DNA of 64,000 nucleotides. Source: Halictus rubicundus. Its lineage: Eukaryota; Arthropoda; Insecta; Hymenoptera; Halictidae. The stretch covers positions 434,001 through 498,000 of the forward strand of contig NW_027488702.1 in assembly GCF_050948215.1 (NCBI RefSeq). The letters are read 5' to 3'. A model generated the notes under the pieces. That model ran no database searches, was not told the origin of the DNA, and worked only from the letters and a program-made list of their open reading frames with translations. This document shows, piece after piece, positions 13,488 through 25,499 of the stretch (positions within the stretch are counted from its first letter, which is position 1; each line of letters starts with the position of its first letter). Made by a program: the position numbers and the translations under genes.

Positions 13488-16033
13488 GGATAGGGTAGAG
13501 GATAGGATAGGATAGAGGATAGGATATGATAGAGGATAGGATAGGATTGAGGATAGGATAGGATAGTTGATAGGATAGGATAGAGCATAAGATAGAGGAT
13601 AGGATAGGATAGGATAGGATAGAGGATAGGATAGACGAAAGGATAGGATTGATGATGGGATAGGATAGAGGATGGGATAGGATAGAGGATAAGATTGGAT
13701 AGAGGATAGTATAGGATAGAGGATAGGATAGGATAGAGGACAGGACAGGATAGAGGATAGGATAGGATAGAGGATAAGATTGGATAGAGGATAGGATAGG
13801 ATAGAGGATAGGATAGGATAGAGGATAGGATAGGATAGAGGATAGGATAGGATAGAGGATAGGATAGGATAGAGGATAGGATTAGTAAGAGCATAGGATA
13901 GGATAGAGGATAGGATAGCATAGAGGATAGGATAGGATGGAGGATAGGATAGAGGATAGGATAGGATAGAGGATAGGATAGGATAGAGGATAGGATAGGA
14001 TAGAGGATAGGATAGGATAGAGAATAGGATAGGATAGGATAGAGGATAGGATAGGATAGAGGATAGGATATGATAGAGGATAGGATAGGATTGATGATGG
14101 GATAGGATAGAGGATGGGATAGGATAGAGGATAGGATTGGATAGAGGATAGGATAGAGGAAAGGATAGGATTGAGGATGGGAGAGGATAGAGGATAGTAT
14201 ACGATAGAGAATAGGATAGGATAGAGGATAGGATAGGATGGAGGATATTATAGAGGATTGGATAGGATAGAGGATAGGATACGATAGAGGATAGGATAGG
14301 ATAGAGGATAAGATTGGATAGAGGATAGTATAGGATAGAGGATAGGATAGGATAGAGGACAGGACAGGATAGAGGATAGGATACGATAGAGGATACGATA
14401 GGATAGATTATAGGATAGGATAGAGTATAGGATATGATAGAGGATAGGATTAGTAAGAGCATAGGATAGGATAGAGGATAGGATAGGATAGAGGATAGGA
14501 TAGGATAGAGGATAGGATAGGATAGAGGATAGGATAGGATAGAGGATAGGATAGGATAGGATAGAGGATAGGATAGGATAGAGGATAGGATAGGATAGGA
14601 TAGAGGATAGGATAGGATAGAGGATAGGATATGATAGAGGATAGGATAGGATTGAGGATAGTATAGGATAGTTGATAGGATAGGATAGAGCATAAGATAG
14701 AGGATAGGATAGGATAGGATAGGATAGAGGATAGGATAGACGAAAGGATAGGATTGATGATGGGATAGGATAGGATAGAGGATAGGATTGGATAGAGGAT
14801 AGGATAGGATAGGATAGAGGATAGGATTGGATAGAGGATAGGATAGGATAGAGGATAGGATAGGATAGAAGATAGGATAAGTAAGAGGATATGATAGGAT
14901 AGAGGATAGGATACGGGAAAGGATAGGATTGATGATGGGAGAGGATAGATGACAGGATATGATAGAGAATAGGATAGGATAGAGGATAGGATAGGATGGA
15001 GGATAGGATAGAGGATTGGATAGGATAGAGGATAGGATTTGATAGGATAGAGGATAGGATAGGATTGAGGATAGGATAGGATAGTTGATAGGATAGGATA
15101 GAGCATAAGATAGTGAATAGGATAGGATAGAGCATAAGATAGAGGATAGGATATGATAGGATACATGGTATTATAGGGTAGAGGATAGGATAGGAAAGAG
15201 AATAGGATAGGATAGAGAATAGGATAGGATAGAGGATAGGATAGAGTATAGGATAGGATAGAGGATAAGATAGAGGATAGGATAGGATAGAGGATAGGAT
15301 ATAATAGAGGATAGGATTAGTAAGAGCATAGGATAGGATAGAGGATAGGATAGCATAGAGGATAGGATAGGATAGAGGATAGGATAGGACAGAGGATAAG
15401 ATTGGATAGAGGATAGGTTAGGATAGAGGATAGGATAGGATAGAGGATAGGATAGGATAGGTCATAAGATAGGATAGAGGACAGGATAGGATAGAGGATA
15501 GGATAGGATAGAGGATAGGATAGGATAGAGGATAGGATATAATAGAGGATAGGATTAGTAAGAGCACAGGATGGGATAGAGGATAGGATAGCATAGAGGA
15601 TAGGATAGGATAGAGGATAGGATAGGATAGAGGATCGGATAGGAGAGAGGATAGGATAGGATAGAGGATAGGATAGGATAGAGGATAGGATAGGATAGAG
15701 GATAGGATAGGATAGAGGATAGGATAGGATAGAGGATAGGGTAGGATAGAGGATAGGATAGGATAGGTGATAAGATAGGATAGAGGACAGGATAGGATAG
15801 AGGATAGGATTGGATAGAGGATCGGATAGGATAGGGGATAGGATAGGATAGAGGATAGGATAGAAGAAAGGATAGGATAGAGGATAGGATACGATAGAAC
15901 ATACGATATTATAGAAAAAAGGATACGATAGAGGATAGGATATGATAGAGGATAGGATATGGGATTGCCTAGGATAGAGGATAGGATAGGATAGAGGATC
16001 GGATAGGATAGAGGATAGGATAGGATAGAGGAT
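13488..16033 (+). repeat. Block copy, partner of 7,745-10,188
   Basis: This is the fuller copy of the block, with landmark A at 15,164, B near 15,898 and C at 15,968. From 14,869 it is also the left end of the long match to 35,761-39,870, so this segment has copies in at least three places. Confidence 0.85.
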
Positions 16034-18825
16034 AGGATAAGTAAGAGGATAGGATAGGATAGAGGATAGGATAGACGAAAGGATAGGATTGATGATGGGA
16101 TAGGATAGAGGATAGGATAGGATAGAGGATAGGATTGGATAGAGGATAGGATAGAGGAAAGGATAGGATTGAGGATGGGAGAGGATAGAGGATAGGATAT
16201 GATAGAGAATAGGATAGGATAGAGGATAGGATCGGATGGAGGATAGGATAGAGGATTGGATAGGATAGAGGATAGGATACGATAGAGGATAGGATAGGAT
16301 AGAGGATAAGATTGGATAGAGGATAGTATAGGATAGAGGATAGAATAGGATAGAGGACAGGACAGGATAGAGGATAGGATACGATAGAGGATACGATAGG
16401 ATAGATTATAGGATAGGATAGAGGATAGGATATGATAGAGGATAGGATTAGTAAGAGCATAGGATAGGATAGAGGATAGGATAGCATAGAGGATAGGATA
16501 GGATGGAGGATAGGATAGAGGATAGGAGACGATAGAGGATAGGATAGGATAGAGGATAGGATAGGATAGAGCATAGGATAGGATAGAGGATAGGATAGGA
16601 TAGGATAGAGGATAGGATAGGATAGGATAGAGGATAGGATAGGATAGAGGATAGGATATGATAGAGGATAGGATAGGATTGAGGATAGGATAGGATAGTT
16701 GATAGGATAGGATAGAGCATAAGATAGAGGATAGGATAGGATAGGATAGGATAGAGGATAGGATAGACGAAAGGATAGGATTGATGATGGGATAGGATAG
16801 GATAGAGGATAGGATTGGATAGAGGATAGGATAGGATAGAGGATAGGATAGGATAGAGGATAGGATAAGTAAGAGGATAGGATAGGATAGAGGATAGGAT
16901 AGGATAGAGGATAGGATAGAGTATAGGATAGGATAGAGGATAAGATAGAGGATAGGATAGGATAGAGGATAGGATATAATAGAGGATAGGATTAGTAAGA
17001 GCATAGGATAGGATAGAGGATAGGATAGCATAGAGGATAGGATAGGATAGAGGATAGGATAGGACAGAGGATAAGATTGGATAGAGGATAGGATAGGATA
17101 GAGGATAGGATAGGATAGAAGATAGGATAGGATAGAGGATAGGATATAATAGAGGATAGGATTAGTAAAAGCATAGGATAGGATAGAGGATAGTATAGCA
17201 TAGAGGATAGGATAGGGTAGAGGATAGGATAGGAAAGAGAATAGGATAGGATAGAGAATAGGATACGATAGAGGATAGGATAGGATAGAGGATAGGATAG
17301 AGTATATAATAGGATAGAGGATAAGATAGAGGATAGGATAGGATAGAGGATAGGATATAATAGAGGATAGGATTAGTAAGAGCATAGGATAGGATAGAGG
17401 ATAGGATAGCATAGAGGATAGGATAGGATAGAGGATAGGATAGGACAGAGGATAAGATTGGATAGAGGATAGGATAGGATAGAGGATAGGATAGGATAGA
17501 AGATAGGATAGGATAGAGGATAGGATATAATAGAGGATAGGATTAGTAAAAGCATAGGATAGGATAGAGGATAGGATAGCATAGAGGATAGGATAGGATA
17601 GAGGATAGGATAGGATAGAGGATCGGATAGGAGAGAGGATAGGATAGGATAGAGGATAGGATAGGATAGAGGATAGGATAGGATAGAGGATAGGATAGGA
17701 TAGAGGATAGGATAGGATAGAGGATAGGATAGGATAGAGGATAGGATAGGATAGAGGATAGGATAGGATAGAGGATAGGATAGCATAGAGGATAGGATAG
17801 GATAGAGGATAGGATAGGATAGAGGATAGGATAGGATAGAGGATAGGATAGGATAGAGGATAGGATAGGATAGAGGATAGGATAGGATAGAGGATAGGAT
17901 AGGATAGAGGATAGGATAGGATAGAGGATAGGATAGGATAGAGGATAGGATATAATAGAGGATAGGATTAGTAAGAGCATAGGATAGGATAGAGGATAGG
18001 ATAGGATAGAGGATAGAATAGGATAGAGGATCGGATAGGAGAGAGGATAGGATAGGATAGAGGATAGGATATGATAGAGGATAGGATAGGATTGAGGATA
18101 GGATAGGATAGTTGATAGGATAGGATAGAGCATAAGATAGAGGATAGGATAGGATAGGATAGGATAGAGGATAGGATAGACGAAAGGATAGGATTGATGA
18201 TGGGATAGGATAGGATAGAGGATAGGATTGGATAGAGGATAGGATAGGATAGAGGATAGGATAGGATAGAGGATAGGATAAGTAAGAGGATAGGATAGGA
18301 TAGAGGATAGGATACAGGAAAGGATAGGATTGAGGATGGGAGAGGATAGATGATAGGATATGATAGAGAATAGGATAGGATAGAGGATAGGATAGGATGG
18401 AGGATAGGATAGAGGATTGGATTGGATAGAGGATAGGATATGATAGGATAGAGGATAGGATATGATACAGGATAGGATAGGATTGAGGATAGGATAGGAT
18501 AGTTGATAGGATAGGATACAGCATAAGATAGAGGATAGGATAGGATAGGATACATGGTATTATAGGGTAGAGGATAGGATAGGAAAGAGAATAGGATAGG
18601 ATAGAGAATAGGATACGATAGAGGATAGGATAGGATAGAGGATAGGATAGAGTATAGGATAGGATAGATGATAAGATAGAGGATAGGATAGGATAGAGGA
18701 TAGGATATAATAGAGGATAGGATTAGTAAGAGCATAGGATAGGATAGAGGATAGGATAGCATAGAGGATAGGATAGGATAGAGGATAGGATAGGACAGAG
18801 GATAAGATTGGATAGAGGATAGGAT
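14869..18825 (+). repeat. Segmental duplication, partner of 35,761-39,870
   Basis: Nearly 4 kb recurs about 21 kb downstream. Landmarks A (15,164 and 36,056; 18,553 and 39,598), B and C (15,968 and 36,860) all pair. The offset is 20,892, then 20,875 from about 17.27 kb, then 21,045 from about 17.5 kb; the changes are minus one and plus ten monomers. A substitution is visible near 17,204. Confidence 0.9.
17630..17950 (+). repeat. Homogeneous 17-mer core array
   Basis: About 18 near-perfect monomers with one GCATAG variant near 17,780 end at a D landmark. The matching run in region IV is at about 38,665-38,995 and carries the same GCATAG variant near 38,742. Confidence 0.8.
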
Positions 18826-20235
18826 AGGATAGGGGATAGGATAGGATTGAGTATAGGATAGGAAAGAGGACAGGATAGGATACAGGATACGATATTATAG
18901 AGGATAGGATAGGATAGAGGATACGATGGGATATAGGATTGGATAGGATAGAACTTAGGATCGGATAGAGGATATGATAGGATTGAGGATAGGAGAGGAT
19001 AGAGGATAGGATAGGATAGAGGATAGGATAGGATAGAGGATAGGATAGGATAGGGGATAGGATAGGATAGAGGATAGGATAGGATTGAGGATAGGATAGG
19101 AAAGAGGACAGCATAGGATACAGGATACGATATTATAGAGGATGCGATATTATAGAGGATAGGATAGGATAGAGGATGGGATAGGTTAGAGGATAGGATA
19201 GGACAGAGGATAGGATAGGATAGAGGATAGAATAGGATAGAGGGTAGGGTAGGATAGAGGATAGGATATAGGATAGGATAGGATTGAGGATAGGAGAGGA
19301 TAGAGCAGATGATAGAGGATAGGAAAGAATTGAGGATAGGATAGGATAGAATATAGGATAGGATACAGAATAGGATAGGATAGATGATATTACAGGATAG
19401 AGGATAGGATACGATGGAGGATAGGATAGGATAGAGGATAAGATAAGATAGAGGATAGGATAGGATAGAGGATAGGATAGGATAGAGGATAGGAACGGAT
19501 AGAGGATAGGATAGGGGATTGGATAGGATGGAGGATAGGATAGGATTGAGGATAGGATAGGAAAGAGGACAGGATAGGATACAGGATACGATATTATAGA
19601 GGATAGGATGGGATAGAGGATAGGATAGGATAGAGGATAGGATAGGATAGAGGATAGGGTAGGATAGAGGATATGATAGGATAGAGGATAGGATAGGATA
19701 GAGGATAGGATAGGATAGAGGATAGGATAGGATAGGATAGAGGATAGGATAGGATAGGGAATAGGATAGGATAGACGATATTATAGGTAAGAGGATAGTA
19801 TATGATAGAAGATACGATATTATAGAGGATAGGATAGGATAGACGATAACATAGGGGATTGGATAGGATAGAGGATAGGATAGGATAGAGGATAGGATAG
19901 TCGAAAGGATAGGATTGATGATGAGATAGGATAGAGGATAGGATAGAATAGAGGATAGGATTGGATAGAGGAAAGGATAGGATAGAGGATAGGATAAGTA
20001 AGAGGATAGGATAGGATAGAGGATAGGATAAGAAAGAGGATAGGATAGGATAGAGGATAGGGTAGACGAAAGGATAGGATTGATGATGGGATAGGGTAGA
20101 GGATAGGATAGGATAGAGGATAGGATTGGGTAGAGGATAGGATAGGATAGAGGATAGGATAGGATAGAGGATAGGATAAGTAAGAGGATAGGATAGTATA
20201 GAGGATAGGATAGGATAGAGGATAGGATAGGATAG
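18825..20235 (+). repeat. Segmental copy, partner of 45,657-47,067
   Basis: Similarity starts at the dialect switch and runs with a constant offset of 26,832; for example GGAAAGAATTG is at 19,322 and 46,154, and GATGCG at 19,141 and 45,973. It ends near 20,235, where the partner has about six more monomers around a GGTGACAAG variant. One difference is GATGAGATAGG near 19,921 against GATGGGATAGG in the partner. Confidence 0.87.
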
Positions 20236-20384
20236 AGGATAGGATAGGACAGAGGATAGGATACGATAGAGGATAGGATAGGATACAGGATAGGATAGGA
20301 TAGTTGATTGGATAGGATAGAGGATAAGATAGGATAGTTGATAGGATAGGATAGAGCATACGATAGAGGATAGGATAGGATAGT

Positions 20385-20870
20385 TGATAGGAGAGGATAG
20401 AGCATACGATAGAGGATAGGATAGGATAGAGAATTGGATAGGATAGAGGATAGGATTGGATAGAGGATAGGATAGGATAGAGGATAGGATAGGATAGTTG
20501 ATAGGATAGGATAGAGCATACGATAGAGGATAGGATAGGATAGAGAATTGGATAGGATAGAGGATAGGATTGGATAGAGGATAGGATAGGATAGAGGATA
20601 GGATAGGATAGTTGATAGGATAGGATAGAGCATACAATAGAGGATAGGATAGGATATAGAATAGGATAGGATAGAGGATAGGATAGGATAGTTGATAGGA
20701 GAGGATAGAGCATACGATAGAGGATAGGATAGGATAGAGAATTGGATAGGATAGAGGATAGGATTGGATAGAGGATAGGATAGGATAGAGGATAGGATAG
20801 GATAGTTGATAGGATAGGATAGAGCATACAATAGAGGATAGGATAGGATATAGAATAGGATAGGATACAT
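20385..20870 (+). repeat. Local expansion of a GAGAATTGG-containing unit
   Basis: The group GAGCATACGATAGAGG followed by GAGAATTGGATAGG occurs three times here, with GAATTG at about 20,431, 20,545 and 20,739. The related positions at 47,348 and in the block at 21,863 have it once. Spacings of 114 and 194 bases equal six 17-mers plus one 12-mer and ten 17-mers plus two 12-mers. Confidence 0.75.
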
Positions 20871-22704
20871 GGTATTATAGGGTAGAGGGTAGAATAAGAT
20901 AGAGGATAGGATAGGGGATTGGATAGGATAGAGGAGAGGATAGGACAGAGGATAAGATTGGATAGAGGATAGGATAGGATAGAGGATAGGATAGGATAGC
21001 GGATAGGATAGGATAGGTGATAAGATAGGATAGAGGACAGGATAGGATAGAGGATAGGATTGGATAGAGGATAGGATTGGATAGAGGATAGGATAGGATA
21101 GAGGATAGGATAAGTAAGAGGATAGGATAGGATAGAGGATAGGTTTGGATAGAGGATAGGATAGGACAGAGGAAAGGATAGGATAGAGGATAGGATAAGT
21201 AAGAGGATAGGATAGGATAGAGGATAGGATAAGAAAGAGGATAGGATAGGATAGAGGATAGGATAGGATAAAGGATAGGATAGGATAGAGGATAGGATTG
21301 GATAGAGGATAAGATAGGATAGAGGATAGAATAAGATAGAGGACAGGATAGGATAGAGGATAGGATACGATAGAGGATAGGATTGGATTGAGGATAGGAT
21401 AGGATAGAGGATAGTATAGGATAGAGGATGGTATAGCATAGAGGATAGGACAGGATAGAGGATAGGATACGATAGAGGATACGATAGGATAGATTATAGG
21501 ATAGGATAGAGGATAGGATAGGATAGAGGATAGGATAGGATAGTTGATAGGATAGGATAGAGGATAGGATAAGTAAGAGGATTGGATAGGATGGAGGATA
21601 GGATAGGATTGAGGATAGGATAGGAAAGAGGACAGGATAGGATACAGGATACGATATTATAGAGGATAGGATGGGATAGAGGATAGGATAGGATAGAGGA
21701 TAGGATAGGATAGAGGATAGGGTAGGATAGAGGATATGATAGGATAGAGGATAGGATAGGATAGAGGATAGGATTGGATAGAGGATAGGATAGGATAGAG
21801 GATAGGATAGGATAGTTGATAGGAGAGGATAGAGCATACGATAGAGGATAGGATAGGATAGAGAATTGGATAGGATAGAGGATAGGATTGGATAGAGGAT
21901 AGGATAGGATAGAGGATAGGATAGGATAGTTGATAGGATAGGATAGAGCATACAATAGAGGATAGGATAGGATATAGAATAGGATAGGATACATGGTATT
22001 ATAGGGTAGAGGGTAGAATAAGATAGAGGATAGGATAGGGGATTGGATAGGATAGAGGAGAGGATAGGACAGAGGATAAGATTGGATAGAGGATAGGATA
22101 GGATAGAGGATAGGATAGGATAGAGGATAGGATAGGATAGGTGATAAGATAGGATAGAGGACAGGATAGGATAGAGGATAGGATTGGATAGAGGATAGGA
22201 TTGGATAGAGGATAGGATAGGATAGAGGATAGGATAAGTAAGAGGATAGGATAGGATAGAGGATAGGTTTGTATAGAGGATAGGATAGGACAGAGGAAAG
22301 GATAGGATAGAGGATAGGATAAGTAAGAGGATAGGATAGGATAGAGGATAGGATAAGAAAGAGGATAGGATAGGATAGAGGATAGGATAGGATAAAGGAT
22401 AGGATAGGATAGAGGATAGGATTGGATAGAGGATAAGATAGGATAGAGGATAGAATAAGATAGAGGACAGGATAGGATAGAGGATAGGATACGATAGAGG
22501 ATAGGATTGGATTGAGGATAGGATAGGATAGAGGATAGTATAGGATAGAGGATGGTATAGCATAGAGGATAGGACAGGATAGAGGATAGGATACGATAGA
22601 GGATACGATAGGATAGATTATAGGATAGGATAGAGGATAGGATAGGATAGAGGATAGGATAGGATAGTTGATAGGATAGGATAGAGGATAGGATAAGTAA
22701 GAGG
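20680..22704 (+). repeat. Tandem duplication with 1,124-bp period
   Basis: The stretch 20,680-21,580 recurs at 21,804-22,704. Landmark A copies at 20,868 and 21,992 are 1,124 apart. The 224 bases between the copies match the stretch upstream near 19.5-19.75 kb (GATACAGGATACGATATTAT type). At 21,580 the first copy reads TTGGATAGG where the second has TAGGATAGG, and similarity stops there. Confidence 0.87.
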
Positions 22705-24185
22705 ATAGGATAGGATAGAGGATAGGATAGAGGAAAGGATAGGATTGAGGATGGGATAGGATAGAGGATAGGATATGATAGAGAATAGGATAGGATAGAG
22801 GATAGGATAGGATAGAGGATAGGATAGGACAGAGGATAGGATACGATAGAGGATAGGATAGGATAGAGGATAAGATTGGATAGAGGATAGTATAGGATGG
22901 AGGATAGGATAGGATAGAGGACAGGACAGGATAGAGGATAGGATACGATAGAGGATACGATAGGATAGATTATAGGATAGGATAGAGGATAGGATAGGAT
23001 AGAGGATAGGATAGGATAGTTGATAGGATAGGATAGAGGATAGGATAGAGGAAAGGATAGGATAGAGGATAGGATACGATAGAACATACGATATTATAGA
23101 AAAAAGGATACGATGGAGGATAGGATAGGATAGAGGATAGGCTAAGGGATTGCCTAGGATAGAGGATAGGATATCATAGAGGATCGGATAGCATAGAGGA
23201 TAGGATAGGATAGAGGATAGGATAAGTAAGAGGATAGGATAGGATAGAGGATAGGATAGGATTGAGGATGGGATAGGATAGAGGATAGGATATGATAGAG
23301 AATAGGATAGGATAGAGGATAGGATAGGATAGAGGATAAGATTGGATAGCTTATAGGATACGATTGAGGATAGGATAGAATAGAGGATAGGATAGGATAG
23401 AGGATAGGATAGCATAGACGATAGTATAGGATAGAGGATAGGATAGGACAGAGGATAAGATTGGATAGAGGATAGGATAGGATAGAAGATACGATAGAGA
23501 ATAGGATAGGATAGGGGATCGGATAGGAGAGAGGATAGGATAGGATAGAGGATAGGATAGGATAGAGGATAGGATAGGATAGAGGATAGGATAGGTTAGA
23601 GGATAGGATAGGATAGAGGATAGGATAGGATAGAGGATAGGATAGGATAGAGGATAGGATAGGATAGAGGATAGGATAGGATAGAGGATAGGATAGGATA
23701 GAGGATAGGATAGGATAGAGGATAGGATAGGATAGAGGATAGGATAGGATAGAGGATAGGATAGGATAGAGGATAGGATAGGATAGAGGTTAGGACAGAA
23801 TAGAGGATAGAATTAGTAAGAGCATAGGATAGGATAGAGGATGGGATAGCATAGAGGATAGGATAGGATAGAGGATAGGATAGGACAGAGGATAAGATTG
23901 GATAGAGGATAGGATAGGATAGAGGATAGGATAGGATAGAGGATAGGATAGGATAGAGGATAAGATTTGATAGATTATAGGATACGATAGAGGATAGGAT
24001 AGAATAGAGGATAGGATAGGATAGAGGATAGGATAGCATAGACGATAGTATAGGATAGAGGATAGGATAGGACAGAGGATAACATTGGATAGAGGATAGG
24101 ATAGGATAGAAGATAGGATAGAGAATAGGATAGGATAGGGGATCGGATAGGAGAGAGGATAGGATAGGATAGAGGATAGGATAGG
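21804..24185 (+). repeat. Segmental copy, partner of 47,289-49,636
   Basis: The offset is 25,485 from the left to about 23.5 kb (C landmarks 23,153 and 48,638) and 25,451 at the GTTAGGAC markers (23,789 and 49,240), a change of two monomers. Together with 60,356-62,687 this segment is present three times in the window. Confidence 0.88.
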
Positions 24186-24765
24186 ATAGAGGATAGGATA
24201 GGATAGAGGTTAGGACAGAATAGAGGATAGAATTAGTAAGAGCATAGGATAGGATACAGGATGGGATAGCATAGAGGATAGGATAAGATAGAGGATAGGA
24301 TAGGATAGAGGATAGGATAGCATAGAGAATAGGATAGGATAGAGGTTAGGATAAGATTGAGGATAGGATAGGATAGAGGATAGGATAGGGGATTGGATAG
24401 GATAGAGGATAGGATAGGATAGAGCATACGATAGAGGATAGGATAGGATAGAGGATAGGATAGGATAGAGAATAGGATAGGATAGAGGATAGGATAGGAT
24501 AGAGGATAGGATAGGATAGACGATAGGATAGGATAGAGGATAGGATTGGATTGAGGATAGGATAGGAAAGAGCATAGAATACGATAGAGGATAGGATAGG
24601 ATACATGGTATTATAGGGTAGAGGATAGAATAGGTTAGAGGATAGGATAGGGGATTGGATAGGATAGAGGATAGGATAGACGAAAGGATAGGATTGATGA
24701 TGGGATAGGATAGAGGATAGGATAGGATAGAGGATAGGATTGGATAGAGGATAGGATAGGATAGA
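24141..24765 (+). repeat. Segment shared with 54.1 kb and 56.1 kb
   Basis: The stretch from GGGGATCGGATAGG through landmark A (24,604) matches 56,067-56,708 (landmark A at 56,547, offset 31,943; 31,926 at the left end) and 54,089-54,750 (landmark A at 54,586). It is a region VII type block inside region II. Confidence 0.82.
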
Positions 24766-25499
24766 GGAAAGGATAGGATAGAGGATAGGAGAAGTAAGAG
24801 GATAGGATAGGATAGAGGATAGGATAAGAAAGAGGATAGGATAGGATAGAGGATAGGATAGGATAGAGGATAGGATAGGATAGAGGATAGGATAGGATAG
24901 ACGATAGGATAGGATAGAGGATAGGATATAATAGAGGATAGGATTAGTAAGAGCATAGGATAGGATAGAGAATAGGATAGCGTAGAGGATAGGATAGGAT
25001 AGAGGACAGGACAGGACAGAGGATAAGATTGGATAGAGGATAGGATAGGATAGAGGATAGGATAGGATAGAGGATAGGATAGGATAGAGGCTAGGATAGG
25101 ATAGGTCATAAGATAGGATAGAGGATGGGATAGGATAGAGGATAGGGTAGGATAGAGGATAGGATAGGATAGGTGATAAGATAGGATAGAGGACAGGATA
25201 GGATAGAGGATAGGATTGGATAGAGGATCGGATAGGATAGAGGATAGGATAGGATAGAGGATAGGATAGAGGAAAGGATAGGATAGAGGATAGGATACGA
25301 TAGAACATACGATATTATAGAAAAAAGGATACGATAGAGGATAGGATAGGATAGAGGATAGGATATGGGATTGCCTAGGATAGAGGATAGGATAGGATAG
25401 AGGATCGGAGAGGATAGAGGATAGGATAGGATAGAGGATAGGATAAGTAAGAGGATAGGATAGGATAGAGGATATGGTAGTCCAAAGGATAGGATTGAT

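Larger units (their letters stand above)
1..18825 (+). repeat. Satellite region I (dialect I)
   Basis: Typical variants are ATTAGTAAGAGCA (landmark D), GACGAAAGGATAGG, GAGCATAAGATAG and landmark A followed by GGGTAGAGGATAGGATAGG. The C landmark is of the ATATGGGATTGCC form. The region holds five to six copies of a block of variable length, and it contains the cleanest long 17-mer run of the window (6,222-7,303). No gene is present. The right edge is where similarity to 35.8-39.9 kb stops and similarity to 45.7 kb begins. Confidence 0.8.
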
